A stretch of DNA of 64,000 nt from Oceanobacillus timonensis (GCF_900166635.1 NZ_LT800497.1:62001-126000); one strand, 5' to 3'. Positions 7,181 through 16,231 are shown, counted from the stretch's first letter. Numbers and translations: made by a program. The notes: generated by a model from the sequence alone, not told the origin.

Positions 7181-9436
7181 ATGAAAGTGGCAGAAGACTT
7201 AGTGAGAAAAGTTCCTTGGGACGGTTTCGTTGAGGGTAACTGGCAAAAAGAAATCGATGTTCGTGATTTTATCTTACAAAATTATCATTTGTATGAAGGA
7301 AAGGAAGATTTTTTAGCAGGACCTACGAAAGCAACAGAAGAGCTATGGAAACAAGTCATGCAGTTAACCAAAGAAGAGCGTGAAAATGGCGGCGTCTATG
7401 ATGTAGACACAAAGGTTGTCTCCACGATTACCTCCCATGGCGCAGGTTATTTGAATCCATCATTAGAAAAAATTGTCGGCGTACAGACAGATGAGCCTTT
7501 TAAACGTGCTTTAATGCCATTTGGCGGTATCCGCATGGCTGTGGCTGCTGCAGAATCCTATGGCTATCATGTCGATGATAATGTTGTTCAAACCTTTACG
7601 GAACACCGAAAAACGCATAATCAAGGTGTCTTTGATGCCTATACACCCGAAATCTTGAAAGCTCGAAAAGCAGGTATTATCACAGGCCTCCCCGATGCTT
7701 ATGGGCGCGGACGTATTATTGGAGATTACCGGCGTGTTGCCCTATACGGAGTGGATGATTTAATACAAGCAAAGAAAAAAGATTTTTCCCTCATCGGTAA
7801 CGGCACCATGACCGATGACATTATCCGTGAACGGGAAGAAACCTCCGATCAAATTCGTTCTCTAAAAGATTTGAAAAAGCTTGGAGAAACGTATGGATTT
7901 GACCTTGCCAGACCGGCACAAACAGCACAGGAAGCCTTCCAATGGCTCTATTTAGCATATTTGGCTGCAATCAAAGAACAGAACGGTGCTGCCATGAGTC
8001 TGGGGCGTGTTTCTACATTCTTAGATATTTATATAGAGAGAGATATTAAAAATGGGGTTATAACAGAAGAAGAAGCGCAAGAGCTTGTTGATCATTTTGT
8101 CATGAAGTTGCGTCTCGTAAAATTCGCCAGAACACCGGATTACAACGAATTATTCAGCGGAGACCCGACTTGGGTGACAGAATCATTAGCAGGTATCGCA
8201 GAAGATGGACGTCCGCTTGTTACAAAGAGTTCTTACCGTTTTCTGCACACATTAGATAACTTAGGTCCAGCACCAGAACCAAACTTAACTGTACTTTGGT
8301 CTGCCAAACTGCCGGAAAACTATAAAAAATATTGTGCAAAGATGTCAATTAAATCAAGTTCCATCCAATATGAAAATGATGACATTATGCGTCCGATTTA
8401 TGGCGATGACTATGGCATTGCCTGCTGTGTATCTGCCATGCGCATCGGGAAACAAATGCAATTCTTCGGTGCACGCGCCAACTTGGCAAAAGCACTGTTG
8501 TATGCGATTAATGGCGGCGTAGATGAGAACTTGAAAATGCAGGTCGCTCCAAACTATGCGCCGATTACGTCAGAATATCTGGATTACGACGAAGTGGTCG
8601 AAAAATATGATAACCTCTTGGATTGGTTATCCGGATTATATGTCAATGCACTAAACATTATCCATTATATGCATGATAAATACAGCTATGAGCGTCTGGA
8701 GATGGCGCTGCATGATCGTGATGTATTACGGACCATGGCTTGTGGTGTAGCAGGATTATCCGTCATTGTCGATTCTTTAAGTGCTATTAAATATGCGAAA
8801 GTAAAAACAATACGCGATGAAGATGGGCTAGTCGTTGATTATGACATCGAAGGCGACTATCCGAAATACGGTAATAACGATGATCGTGCAGATGAGATTG
8901 CTGTCAATCTCGTCAAAGACTTTATGAATAAAATCAAGAAACATCCGATGTATCGCGATGCCATACCAACACAGTCTATTTTGACGATTACTTCGAATGT
9001 TGTTTACGGAAAGAAAACAGGGAATACCCCGGATGGACGTAAAGCAGGAGAGCCATTTGCTCCAGGGGCAAACCCATTGCACGGCCGCGATAAAAACGGC
9101 TCCCTGGCTTCTTTAAGTTCCGTTGCCAAGCTGCCATATCAATACGCATTGGATGGCATTTCCAATACTTTCTCCATCGTACCGAAAGCGCTGGGGAAAG
9201 ATGAAGATACCAGAACAAGCAACTTAGCGGGCATACTGGATGGTTATACTGCCAAACACGGGCATCATTTGAATATCAATGTGCTCGACCGTGATACCTT
9301 ATTAGACGCGATGGAACATCCGGAAGAATATCCGCAGCTGACAATCCGAGTCTCTGGATATGCGGTCAATTTTATTAAACTGACAAGGGAACAGCAAATA
9401 GACGTGATTAACCGGACCTTCCACGAAAGCCTGTAA
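7181..9436 (+). CDS. pflB: pyruvate formate-lyase (formate C-acetyltransferase)
   Basis: The 751-residue glycyl-radical enzyme converts pyruvate and CoA to acetyl-CoA and formate under anaerobic conditions. Both catalytic sites are visible: adjacent cysteines Cys415-Cys416 in [12 protein letters not shown] and the C-terminal radical loop RVSGYAVNF with Gly726. Length matches the usual 740-760 residues. The ATG at 7181 follows AGAGGAGGG; the frame extends 39 bp upstream but through the operator, so that part is not translated. The activase gene pflA follows after 95 bp. Two Rex/Fnr-type dyads around the promoter imply induction when the NADH/NAD+ ratio rises. The two genes are transcribed toward oriC, head-on to replication. 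Confidence 0.97.
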   Translation: MKVAEDLVRKVPWDGFVEGNWQKEIDVRDFILQNYHLYEGKEDFLAGPTKATEELWKQVMQLTKEERENGGVYDVDTKVVSTITSHGAGYLNPSLEKIVGVQTDEPFKRALMPFGGIRMAVAAAESYGYHVDDNVVQTFTEHRKTHNQGVFDAYTPEILKARKAGIITGLPDAYGRGRIIGDYRRVALYGVDDLIQAKKKDFSLIGNGTMTDDIIREREETSDQIRSLKDLKKLGETYGFDLARPAQTAQEAFQWLYLAYLAAIKEQNGAAMSLGRVSTFLDIYIERDIKNGVITEEEAQELVDHFVMKLRLVKFARTPDYNELFSGDPTWVTESLAGIAEDGRPLVTKSSYRFLHTLDNLGPAPEPNLTVLWSAKLPENYKKYCAKMSIKSSSIQYENDDIMRPIYGDDYGIACCVSAMRIGKQMQFFGARANLAKALLYAINGGVDENLKMQVAPNYAPITSEYLDYDEVVEKYDNLLDWLSGLYVNALNIIHYMHDKYSYERLEMALHDRDVLRTMACGVAGLSVIVDSLSAIKYAKVKTIRDEDGLVVDYDIEGDYPKYGNNDDRADEIAVNLVKDFMNKIKKHPMYRDAIPTQSILTITSNVVYGKKTGNTPDGRKAGEPFAPGANPLHGRDKNGSLASLSSVAKLPYQYALDGISNTFSIVPKALGKDEDTRTSNLAGILDGYTAKHGHHLNINVLDRDTLLDAMEHPEEYPQLTIRVSGYAVNFIKLTREQQIDVINRTFHESL

Positions 9437-9456
9437 GGTTCGTGAGCGAAGACAAT

Positions 9457-9490
9457 AGCAGGCGCTCAACAAATCATCTGGGCGCTTGCT
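9457..9490 (+). other. intercistronic stem-loop between pflB and pflA
   Basis: AGCAGGCGCTCA (9457-9468) pairs with TGGGCGCTTGCT (9479-9490) using two G-U pairs and a 10-nt loop. No T run follows. It may protect the pflB 3' end or lower pflA expression; this is inference. Confidence 0.55.
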
Positions 9491-9531
9491 GCTAAATGAT
9501 TTTCAGCATCGGAAATAAGGGGGAGAGCATC

Positions 9532-10278
9532 ATGAAAGAAGGAAGAATTCATTCCATTGAAACATGTGGAACCGTCGACGGACCCGGGCTGCGTTATGTT
9601 ATCTTTACCCAGGGTTGTCTATTACGTTGCAAATTTTGTCACAATCCTGATACATGGGATATGGGAGCAGGAAAGAAAATGTCTGTCCAAGAACTGGTGA
9701 AAGACATTAAAGATTATCTTCCATTCTTTCAGTCTACGAATGGAGGCGTAACTGTCAGCGGTGGAGAGCCTCTGCTTCAGGTAGAATTTTTACTCGATTT
9801 ATTTACCGAGTTGAAAAAACTGGGCGTACACACCACTATCGATACTTCTGCCGGATGCTTTAACCGCTCTCCTCACTTTATAAAACATTTGGATAAAGTA
9901 TTGGAATTAGCGGATTTGGTATTACTGGATTTAAAGCATATTAATCCCAGCGAGCATAAGGAGCTCACCGGACTCTCCAATGAACACATTATCGATATGG
10001 CCCGCTATTTAGATGAAAAACAGGTGCCTGTCTGGATCCGGCATGTGCTCGTTCCCGGCGGCAGTGATAATGATGTATACTTGCAGCAGCTCTCCGACTT
10101 TATTGCGACGTTGCATCATGTCGAAAAAATAGAAGTCTTGCCTTATCATAAATTAGGCGTCTATAAATGGGAAAATCTCGGTTTGGACTATCCGCTCGCA
10201 GGTGTGGAACCACCTACTGAGGATCGGGTGAAGAATGCAGAGGATATTTTGAATCGGGTGAAAGTGATATATCAATAG
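9532..10278 (+). CDS. pflA: pyruvate formate-lyase activating enzyme
   Basis: The 248-residue radical-SAM enzyme carries the [4Fe-4S] cluster motif CLLRCKFC (Cys29, Cys33, Cys36) and the glycine-rich VSGGEPLLQ motif that contacts S-adenosylmethionine. It abstracts hydrogen from Gly726 of PflB to create the active radical. The N-terminal region (THSIETCGTVDGPG-like, here IHSIETCGTVDGPG) is diagnostic for PflA. I chose ATG 9532 because AAGGGGGAGAG lies just upstream; a 12-codon upstream extension has no family similarity. It forms an operon with pflB and shares its Rex/Fnr-type control, with a strong terminator 39 bp after the stop. Confidence 0.97.
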   Translation: MKEGRIHSIETCGTVDGPGLRYVIFTQGCLLRCKFCHNPDTWDMGAGKKMSVQELVKDIKDYLPFFQSTNGGVTVSGGEPLLQVEFLLDLFTELKKLGVHTTIDTSAGCFNRSPHFIKHLDKVLELADLVLLDLKHINPSEHKELTGLSNEHIIDMARYLDEKQVPVWIRHVLVPGGSDNDVYLQQLSDFIATLHHVEKIEVLPYHKLGVYKWENLGLDYPLAGVEPPTEDRVKNAEDILNRVKVIYQ

Positions 10279-10316
10279 GAAATCGATTGGTATGTACTAT
10301 CCTTTATATATATGTA

Positions 10317-10347
10317 AAGAGCCGCTTCTTTTCTGGGAGCGGCTCTT
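10317..10347 (+). terminator. terminator of the pflBA operon
   Basis: A perfect 10-bp GC-rich stem, AAGAGCCGCT with AGCGGCTCTT, has an 11-nt loop and is followed by a T-rich stretch. Confidence 0.85.
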
Positions 10348-10507
10348 ATTGTAGCTACTTTTTCATAAATGATTGCAGTCTACCATATGAATAATCTGAT
10401 CAAAGAGATTTATAGTTTTTCTAAATTCGAATGCATTCGTTATATTCAAGCGCTGTTACCGTAGCTCTCATTCATTTATTATGTAGCAACCTGTTACTTC
10501 TTCCATT

Positions 10508-10553
10508 AAAAATATCCCCTTATACACCATGCATATAATAAGGGGATATTTTT
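10508..10553 (-). terminator. terminator of the lipoprotein/TcaA-like operon
   Basis: A 15-bp stem (AAAAATATCCCCTTA with its complement) lies about 50 bp past the minus-strand stop codon. Its A/T ends give a U run on either strand. Confidence 0.8.
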
Positions 10554-10603
10554 ATTTCATCGTACCACTATGTTATAAACATCTTCATTTAGTGACGCTA
10601 TAA

Positions 10604-11731
10604 TCAGATAGTAGTGCCTTTATCTGTTCGATTCCATTTTAATACGGGTGGGTCTTCTATCATCATATCCTGTGTATTTTCCCAATCTTGATGTTCCTTA
10701 TCCGTTGCCAGCGTATCCTCGAAATCTGAAATAAGCCATTCCTTTTCATCTTCATCATACGTCAATTTGTAAAAACGAACAGAGTGAAAAGAAGCGTCTT
10801 CAACCGTATCTTCTTCTATCAACTTTATTTTTTCATTATAGGATACAAATGCAGTTACTTCCGCACTCCAATCACCATTAAAATGGCTGATATCAAAATC
10901 ATCTAAGTTTACAATGGCACCCTCATACTGTGACTGAATTTCATCGATATGCTCCCTAATCGTATCAAATTCGTTGTCCACCAGCATTTGCTCGCTTCCA
11001 ATCATTCCCTCTACATTTGTAAATGTCGATAAATCAAATTCGGATGTCATCCATTTTGACATATCACTATTAAATGTATCAAGAGCCTCCATAACATCTC
11101 GCTGTACCGTTTCATTTTCCTTCACCAGTTTATCTGTATCAATAATTAAACTGACTTGATCATTTCCCCAAATATCCATTTGACGCTCATCTTTAATGGT
11201 CCCTAAATTATTCTGAATCGTAAGAGCAATCTGATAGTCACCTGGTAAAAACGGTCCATAAACGCCATCATCATTTTCCTCAACTGCATGTTCCAGACCT
11301 TCTATTTGAAGATTTACCTCATCGTTGTCATTTTGTCCACTTACTTTAATAAACGCCGTATTTACATATAATTTATAATCGGGATAAATACCCCATTTTT
11401 TTCCGTCCTCTACTAAACTGATTTGTTGACTTGTTGCAGAAAAATCATCTTTTTCAATTTGTTCATTTAACCCATCTTGAATCACTTGATAGCTATTATT
11501 ATTTTTCTTAAGATATGCAAGCAAGGGCTGAATGGAACCGTTACTGACTTCTGCATCATGATCATCTGCAACAAGCAAACCATCTAACGATTCAGCGTTT
11601 TCCTCCGCAATCGCTTCATCTAGTGCTTGAACGACTTTATCAGGCTTACTAAGTTGTTGGAGAGTAATAAGGATAGCTATAACAACGCAAGCTAGCGAAG
11701 CAATTAGAATATACAGCCATTTTCTCTTCAC
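10604..11731 (-). CDS. membrane-anchored TcaA/YvbJ-like protein
   Basis: The 375-residue protein has one N-terminal membrane segment (about residues 5-24) with a short basic cytoplasmic end and a large outside domain. The segment FLPGDYQIALTIQNNLG resembles the repeated extracellular domains of TcaA/YvbJ proteins, and the C-terminal 130 residues look like the NTF2-like end of that family. TcaA of Staphylococcus is linked to glycopeptide susceptibility and the cell envelope. The usual N-terminal zinc ribbon is absent, so this is a shorter variant. The start is GTG 11731, preceded by GGGAG. It lies 18 bp after the lipoprotein gene, so the two probably form an operon. The function is not established. 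Confidence 0.55.
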   Translation of the reverse strand: MKRKWLYILIASLACVVIAILITLQQLSKPDKVVQALDEAIAEENAESLDGLLVADDHDAEVSNGSIQPLLAYLKKNNNSYQVIQDGLNEQIEKDDFSATSQQISLVEDGKKWGIYPDYKLYVNTAFIKVSGQNDNDEVNLQIEGLEHAVEENDDGVYGPFLPGDYQIALTIQNNLGTIKDERQMDIWGNDQVSLIIDTDKLVKENETVQRDVMEALDTFNSDMSKWMTSEFDLSTFTNVEGMIGSEQMLVDNEFDTIREHIDEIQSQYEGAIVNLDDFDISHFNGDWSAEVTAFVSYNEKIKLIEEDTVEDASFHSVRFYKLTYDEDEKEWLISDFEDTLATDKEHQDWENTQDMMIEDPPVLKWNRTDKGTTI

Positions 11732-11749
11732 TATCTCATCATCTCCCTA

Positions 11750-12799
11750 TTATAAGGATCCTTCTGAAAAAGCTTCAGCTAATCGCTCACTATTCCAGTC
11801 AGATGTATCAACAGACCATTTACCGTCTTCTTTAACCATTAAAATCTCCAGTGTTTCACGTCCTGATTTTGGTTCAATATCATTTAAAATTTTATCAAAC
11901 TTCGATAAAGCATATTCTTCCATCGCCTCTCTATCGTAATCGAAATCATCTGCATTTTCTCTATATTCATCCGAGTAATCACTTACTGGTTCATATAAGT
12001 CCAATGGAAGTGTTGAATAGTCTACATTGACAATTGCTTTATTGTTTGCATTGGCAATAGTCTCTGCTGTGATTTCTACTTCATCCGTCAGCAATGATTT
12101 ATATGTTTCGTAATTTTTGTCAATTTCCTCTTCTGGTACACTATTTGTAAACGCTGATTCCATTTTATCTGCAAATAAATTTTTTGCTTCATCTTGTAAA
12201 GCTTCTTTATCTGCTGAAACTAACCTTTCATAATCATCGTTTTCCTGATCTAGATAGATTGTATCGATATATGCTAACAATGCCTCTTCTGGTTCTTGAA
12301 GCGTATCAAAACTGTCAGAGTACTCTGCTGTATCTAATGCAACTGTTACATCTTCAATATCAGCATCAGCATTGGTTGAAAAAGGACTTATTCTAACTTC
12401 ATACGCTTTATCTTTTTCAACATAAAAAATAGAAGTTATTTTTGCCATTTTTTCAGCTCCAATATCTCCTGTAAACGTGCTTTCCAGATCAACTTTTGGA
12501 TTAATCAAATCCGTTTGCGGGTTTTTTTGTTCCCCTTCGTCATCTAATTTTACGCCATCAAACGGTGAGATAGTAATAGGATATTCATTATTATTGGTGA
12601 CTGCAAATTCAACAGCAAGCATGCCTGTATCCTCGTTACTGGCAGTCCCGCCCTCGTCTGCTAAAATATAGGATGCATTTTCAATTTCAACAGCGACATC
12701 TCCCTTTTCACCACCGCTAGAACTATCGTCTGAGCTACATCCAAGTAATCCTAAAAATAAAAGTAAGAACAAAGAAATAATTCCATATTTTTTCCCCAT
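11750..12799 (-). CDS. lipoprotein with DUF5105-like C-terminal region
   Basis: The 349-residue product starts with a lipoprotein signal peptide: MGKK, a hydrophobic stretch and the lipobox LLGC, so it should be lipid-anchored at about Cys21. An acidic, serine-rich linker follows. Residues 35-135 look like a DUF4352/immunoglobulin-like domain (VEFAVTNNNEYPITISPFDG), and residues 160-349 resemble DUF5105, found in Bacillus surface lipoproteins. No catalytic motif is visible. A good AGGG-type ribosome-binding site precedes the ATG. It is the first gene of a two-gene operon with the TcaA-like protein, which suggests that both act at the outer face of the membrane. Confidence 0.6.
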   Translation of the reverse strand: MGKKYGIISLFLLLFLGLLGCSSDDSSSGGEKGDVAVEIENASYILADEGGTASNEDTGMLAVEFAVTNNNEYPITISPFDGVKLDDEGEQKNPQTDLINPKVDLESTFTGDIGAEKMAKITSIFYVEKDKAYEVRISPFSTNADADIEDVTVALDTAEYSDSFDTLQEPEEALLAYIDTIYLDQENDDYERLVSADKEALQDEAKNLFADKMESAFTNSVPEEEIDKNYETYKSLLTDEVEITAETIANANNKAIVNVDYSTLPLDLYEPVSDYSDEYRENADDFDYDREAMEEYALSKFDKILNDIEPKSGRETLEILMVKEDGKWSVDTSDWNSERLAEAFSEGSL

Positions 12800-13119
12800 G
12801 TTTTCCCTCCATCTACAAGACTGCTAAATCCAATCTCATCTTCATTTTAAACCCATGTTCTCTTCTCGCCATTAAATAATAGCCAATTAAAAACCCTTCG
12901 TCAATATCTTGTGGATTGTTTTCTTTATTTTCGGTAAAATTGTCGTATGGCCTTTGAATAAACCGAGATTAGTAATAGGTTATTATACCTAATACTGTGA
13001 GTAAATATCCACTCATGATTTATCTACCATCTTGGTAAAAAAGCAGATAAGCGTTTTTTTCATCTCTCTTCATCAGAATGTTATTTCTTCCATGTGCTGT
13101 AGAATTCTATTAGAGCGTA

Positions 13120-13272
13120 GGCCAACCACGCAGACTCCTAAGAGGTTTGCAGGCTAAAACCGTGACTCCTGGGGTTGGGACTGGGGCTGCGATTACTCGC
13201 CCCACCGAAGAGCTTTTGCGCTTACTCGTCCCATCGAAAACATTTGTACGTCGGAAAGCGGAGTGGTTGGCC
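13120..13272. repeat. dispersed intergenic repeat, copy A
   Basis: The element begins with GGCCAACCAC (13120-13129) and ends with its exact complement GTGGTTGGCC (13263-13272). Its GC content is higher than the surroundings. Its core 13174-13245 aligns with a second degenerate copy near 16436-16507. The end sequence CGTCGGAAAGCGGAGTGG resembles a non-coding repeat common between genes in Bacillaceae. No transposase is encoded, and the mode of spread is unknown. Confidence 0.65.
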
Positions 13273-13441
13273 GGAGCGGTTGCTATACAGCCTATCCTGT
13301 TCAAAAATAGAAGGATGATTGAACGAAAAGCAAGCATGATATAGCGATCATGTTCATCCTGGAGCAGCAAGATTTATATGCTTATTCTTAGGTGCGAAAG
13401 TTGAATAAGCTCTATTAATAAACAAAAAGAAAAACATTAAA

Positions 13442-13495
13442 AACACTTCTTACATTTTCTTATCCGATACAGACAAGAAAAACGTAAGAAGTGTT
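13442..13495 (-). terminator. terminator downstream of tRNA-Arg
   Basis: A long two-part stem (13442-13453 with 13484-13495, and 13455-13461 with 13475-13481) is followed on the minus strand by a T-rich tail (GTTTTTAATGTTTTTC). It lies about 100 bp after the tRNA. Confidence 0.6.
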
Positions 13496-13593
13496 CCTTT
13501 GGTCTACCTTAAAATTGAGTTTTAAACCGTGTATCCTTGTTAAGCAACAGTAAGACTAAAAAGCCTTGAAACAGTCAACTTAACGGCTATTTA

Positions 13594-13666
13594 CGCCCCC
13601 GGCAGGATTCGAACCTGCGGCACACGGTTTAGGAAACCGATGCTCTATCCCCTGAGCTACGGGGGC
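13594..13666 (-). tRNA. tRNA-Arg (CCT)
   Basis: The 73-nt minus-strand sequence folds as a full cloverleaf. The acceptor stem is GCCCCCG/CGGGGGC, the D arm has GCTCAGGGGATAGAGC, and the anticodon stem TCGGT/ACCGT has loop TTCCTAA with anticodon CCU, which reads AGG. The T arm is GCAGGTTCGAATCCTGC. The discriminator is G and CCA is not encoded. A promoter lies 77 bp upstream, so it is probably transcribed alone. Confidence 0.95.
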
Positions 13667-13742
13667 TCGAACATAATGAAGCAGTAATATACGCTTCACT
13701 ATATTTCATTATCCGCCTTTTGAAAAACAAGCGAACAATCGT

Positions 13743-13770
13743 ATTATACTAAAACTGACCCATTTTGCAA
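13743..13770 (-). promoter_or_regulatory. promoter of tRNA-Arg
   Basis: On the minus strand TTGCAA (13765-13770) is followed by 16 bp and TATAAT (13743-13748). It lies between the upstream zinc-finger gene and the tRNA. Confidence 0.55.
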
Positions 13771-13786
13771 AGCATCGTGTTTCACT

Positions 13787-14074
13787 TTATGATCCTGCTT
13801 TTTGTAATCTTGTCCGATAAGGAATCGTGAAAACGTGTAGAACCATTAACAGACATCCAAGCAGAATAATTCCCATGGAGGACAGCTTGAGTAGAAGAAC
13901 CAGCACTAAAAAAACAGGGATGGCTAATAACGGAATCCAGGCGTTTTTTTTACTGGCTTGATAATAATTTTCTTTCCCACAGTGCGGACAAATCATTTTA
14001 ATCTTAAATACCTGTTTAAAAGTCTGTCCGTAGCTCCATCTCTTCCCGCAATAGCTGCAGTCCGGTGTATGCAT
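13787..14074 (-). CDS. TIGR04104-type CXXC...CXXC membrane protein
   Basis: The 95-residue product starts with a treble-clef-like zinc site: CSYC, 19 residues, then CPHC, the pattern of the small TIGR04104 'CXXC-20-CXXC' family. Two adjacent hydrophobic segments follow (about residues 45-80, WIPLLAIPVFLVLVLLLKL and the next), so it is a small membrane protein with a cytoplasmic zinc knuckle. The function is unknown. I chose ATG 14074 because GAGGGGGAAG precedes it; the frame continues to 14155 but lies inside proC. Its start is 27 bp past the proC stop, so it is probably co-transcribed with proC. Confidence 0.7.
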   Translation of the reverse strand: MHTPDCSYCGKRWSYGQTFKQVFKIKMICPHCGKENYYQASKKNAWIPLLAIPVFLVLVLLLKLSSMGIILLGCLLMVLHVFTIPYRTRLQKAGS

Positions 14075-14100
14075 CTGCTTCCCCCTCTTCTTTTTGAAAG

Positions 14101-14919
14101 TTATTTCTGTGCTTTTGTAATGTTGATAGACCTTTCTCTGGCACCATCTATACATGCTTTGATGATTTCATCGAATCCACCCGCCATTAATTGATTTAAG
14201 CCGGCCTCTGTTGTTCCGGATGGACTGGTAATATTAACGCGAAGTTGTTCCGGATCTTCCCCGGAAGATTCCAGCATTTTCCCTGCGCCGATGACGGTCT
14301 GCGTTAACAGTTCCAATGCTGTATCCCGGTCCAGTCCTGCTTCGATAGCCGCTTTTTCCATCGATTCCACCATATAATAGAAAAACGCCGGGCCGCTTCC
14401 AGCAATGGCTGTAATGGTATGCATCTGCTCTTCATCGACAATTTTGGTTGTACCTACTGTCTGGAATAGTTCCTCTGCAAAATAAAGCTGACTCAGCTCG
14501 ACATTGGTTCCTTTCGAAATAGCTGTAGCGGATTGGCCGATCAATGCCGATGTATTGGGCATGGTCCGAATGACAGGAACGCCCTCTCCCAGCGTTTTTT
14601 CCATCTGTTCGATTGATAACCCTGCAATCACAGAAATAACCATGTGATACGGCTTTATATGCTCTTTAAGCCAGTTTAAATAGTCTCCTGCATCCTTAGG
14701 TTTCATTGCTAAGATAATAATATCTGCTTCCTGAATCATTTCTTCTTTATTCCGGTTGCATATCACACCATATTTTTCGGCAATCAAATCTAATCGTGCT
14801 TGATCACTGCGATTGGTTACCAGCACCTGCTCTTTGGTAACGACATGCTTTCGTGTAATTCCGGCAATAATCGCCTCTGCTAAATTTCCTGCACCAAAAA
14901 ATGCAATTGTCTTATCCAT
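14101..14919 (-). CDS. proC: pyrroline-5-carboxylate reductase
   Basis: The 272-residue enzyme reduces pyrroline-5-carboxylate to proline with NAD(P)H, the last step of proline synthesis. The N-terminal Rossmann motif is FFGAGNLAEAI (about residues 7-17). The signature region near residues 160-180 contains ITAIAGSGPAFFYYMVE, and SPSGTTEAGL near the C terminus belongs to the substrate-binding dimer domain. Length matches the family (about 270). AGGAGG precedes the ATG. A proline-type T-box leader with its own promoter lies upstream, so expression should rise when tRNA-Pro is uncharged. proA and proB are not next to it. Confidence 0.95.
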   Translation of the reverse strand: MDKTIAFFGAGNLAEAIIAGITRKHVVTKEQVLVTNRSDQARLDLIAEKYGVICNRNKEEMIQEADIIILAMKPKDAGDYLNWLKEHIKPYHMVISVIAGLSIEQMEKTLGEGVPVIRTMPNTSALIGQSATAISKGTNVELSQLYFAEELFQTVGTTKIVDEEQMHTITAIAGSGPAFFYYMVESMEKAAIEAGLDRDTALELLTQTVIGAGKMLESSGEDPEQLRVNITSPSGTTEAGLNQLMAGGFDEIIKACIDGARERSINITKAQK

Positions 14920-15031
14920 GTATTTTCCTCCTGTTTTTCTTCTTTTCCCTTATTATTACGGAGAACTGCCCGTAAAACTTCCACTGAGCGAAGTTTCGTT
15001 TTATTTCTCCAGCAGCATTTTCAATAACCAT

Positions 15032-15284
15032 AAAAAAAACTGATTACACATCCTATGCAAAGGACGGAATCAGCATTGTTCCGCGGTACCACCTTTTTTG
15101 ATCAAAGTATATCCACTCTTATTGATAATGCAGCCGTACTGCAGTCAGCTGATGCTGACTTACTCCCGGATAGGTTCATTAAGGTATTTACAGAAATCTC
15201 ACAGCCGCCGGATTTCCTCTCTTCGGTAAATACACATCAATTACTGGTCCGTTCTACGTATTTTTTATTCCTATATTGCATTGT
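15032..15284 (-). promoter_or_regulatory. T-box leader of proC (proline type)
   Basis: The minus strand carries the conserved T-box AGGTGGTACCGCGG (15081-15094). A terminator formed by CTGATT/AATCAG (15040-15045 with 15068-15073) and a run of eight T residues follows. In stem I the specifier context GAA-CCT-A (15171-15177) gives CCU, a proline codon, as expected before proC. Uncharged tRNA-Pro should stabilise the antiterminator. Confidence 0.85.
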
Positions 15285-15313
15285 ACTATAAAACCTTGCC
15301 ACACTTTTGTCAA
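15285..15313 (-). promoter_or_regulatory. SigA promoter of the proC T-box transcript
   Basis: On the minus strand TTGACA (15308-15313) and TATAGT (15285-15290) are separated by exactly 17 bp, just upstream of the T-box leader. Confidence 0.8.
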
Positions 15314-15410
15314 GGCAGTATGATTCCAGCGCTTTTATATCTGCCATATAAAATAATCTTTGCTATACTTATTATTGTACATGAATGCATGTCAGAAAGG
15401 AATTTTATCA

Positions 15411-16157
15411 ATGGATGAATCAAAACAATTAAACCAGTTAAAAATGGTACGACAAGAGCTGACGCGTTTTATGCTCAGCTATAAATTCGGACTGGATGAA
15501 ATCAACACAAAGCTAAACATCCTTCAGGAAGAATTTGAGCATATTCATGACTATAATCCAATTGAACATTTAAAATCCCGTATGAAATCACCGGAAAGTA
15601 TTTTACGAAAATGCCAGCGTAAAAATATATCGATTACACAAGAATCTATCAAGGACTATATCAAGGATATTGCTGGAATCCGAATTGTCTGCTCTTTCAT
15701 CTCTGATATTTATAAAATCAGTGAAATCATTCAAGGACAGCAGGATATCAAAGTGATAGAAATCAAAGATTATATTAAAAATCCAAAACCAAATGGCTAT
15801 AAAAGCCTGCATTTGATTTTAGCGATTCCTGTCTTTTTCTCGGATCGTCAGGAGGAAGTGTTTATCGAAATTCAAATTCGCACGGTTGCTATGGATTTCT
15901 GGGCAAGCCTGGAGCATAAAATTTATTATAAATATGATGGCGAAGTACCGGCGCATCTTGTCGAAGAGTTGACTACCAGCGCCAATATTGCCAATCAATT
16001 AGATGAGAAAATGGAGTTCCTTCATACAGAAGTCAACGGAGAAAAAACCGATAAACATGCAGATAGCGATCTTGATTTTCTGCCATTGGATAATAAACGC
16101 TTCCCGCTGCCAAAGCAGTTGTTGGAATCGTTAATGGAAAAAAGAGATAAAGAATAA
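15411..16157 (+). CDS. small alarmone synthetase ((p)ppGpp synthetase, RelP/YwaC-like)
   Basis: The 248-residue protein contains a single RelA/SpoT synthetase domain without hydrolase or ACT/TGS domains. AGIRIVCSF (about 88-96) holds the GTP/ATP-binding region, NPKPNGYKSLH (124-134) is the G-loop, and EIQIRTVAMDFWASLEHK (153-170) contains the catalytic glutamate. It transfers pyrophosphate from ATP to GTP or GDP. QIRT-AMDFWASLEHKIYYKY is closer to my recollection of the RelP/YwaC branch than of RelQ/YjbM, but this is not certain. AGAAAGGA precedes ATG 15411; the longer frame to 15360 lacks support. It is monocistronic and head-on to replication. Staphylococcal and Bacillus relatives respond to envelope stress. 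Confidence 0.85.
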   Translation: MDESKQLNQLKMVRQELTRFMLSYKFGLDEINTKLNILQEEFEHIHDYNPIEHLKSRMKSPESILRKCQRKNISITQESIKDYIKDIAGIRIVCSFISDIYKISEIIQGQQDIKVIEIKDYIKNPKPNGYKSLHLILAIPVFFSDRQEEVFIEIQIRTVAMDFWASLEHKIYYKYDGEVPAHLVEELTTSANIANQLDEKMEFLHTEVNGEKTDKHADSDLDFLPLDNKRFPLPKQLLESLMEKRDKE

Positions 16158-16174
16158 GTATAAAAGGTATTAAA

Positions 16175-16202
16175 AAACCCGCAGTTCAATAACTGCGGGT
16201 TT
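16175..16202. terminator. bidirectional terminator between alarmone synthetase and tRNA-Ser
   Basis: A perfect 12-bp stem AAACCCGCAGTT/AACTGCGGGTTT with a CAAT loop and flanking A and T runs serves both the plus-strand gene and the minus-strand tRNA. Confidence 0.9.
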
Positions 16203-16231
16203 TATCTATTCATCATTAGGATTGTTTTAAA

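Larger units (their letters stand above)
10279..10603. other. intergenic region, 325 bp, with two terminators
   Basis: The region separates convergent pflBA and the TcaA-like gene. It contains the pflA terminator (10317-10347) and the terminator of the minus-strand operon (10508-10553). The 160 bp between them show nothing I can support. Confidence 0.6.
12800..13593. other. intergenic region, 794 bp
   Basis: No gene is supported. The region holds the upstream area of the lipoprotein operon, a 153-bp dispersed repeat with inverted ends (13120-13272) and the tRNA-Arg terminator (13442-13495). Two overlapping open frames inside the repeat are considered spurious. Confidence 0.6.
14920..15410. 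other. divergent control region of proC and the alarmone synthetase gene
   Basis: The 491-bp region contains the minus-strand proC T-box leader and promoter (15032-15313) and, near 15340-15410, the short upstream region of the plus-strand synthetase gene. No further gene is seen. Confidence 0.6.

Noticed and set aside
13110..13370. Overlapping open frames on both strands (86 and 65 codons)
   Set aside because: They lie inside the dispersed GC-richer repeat, have no ribosome-binding sites and no family features.
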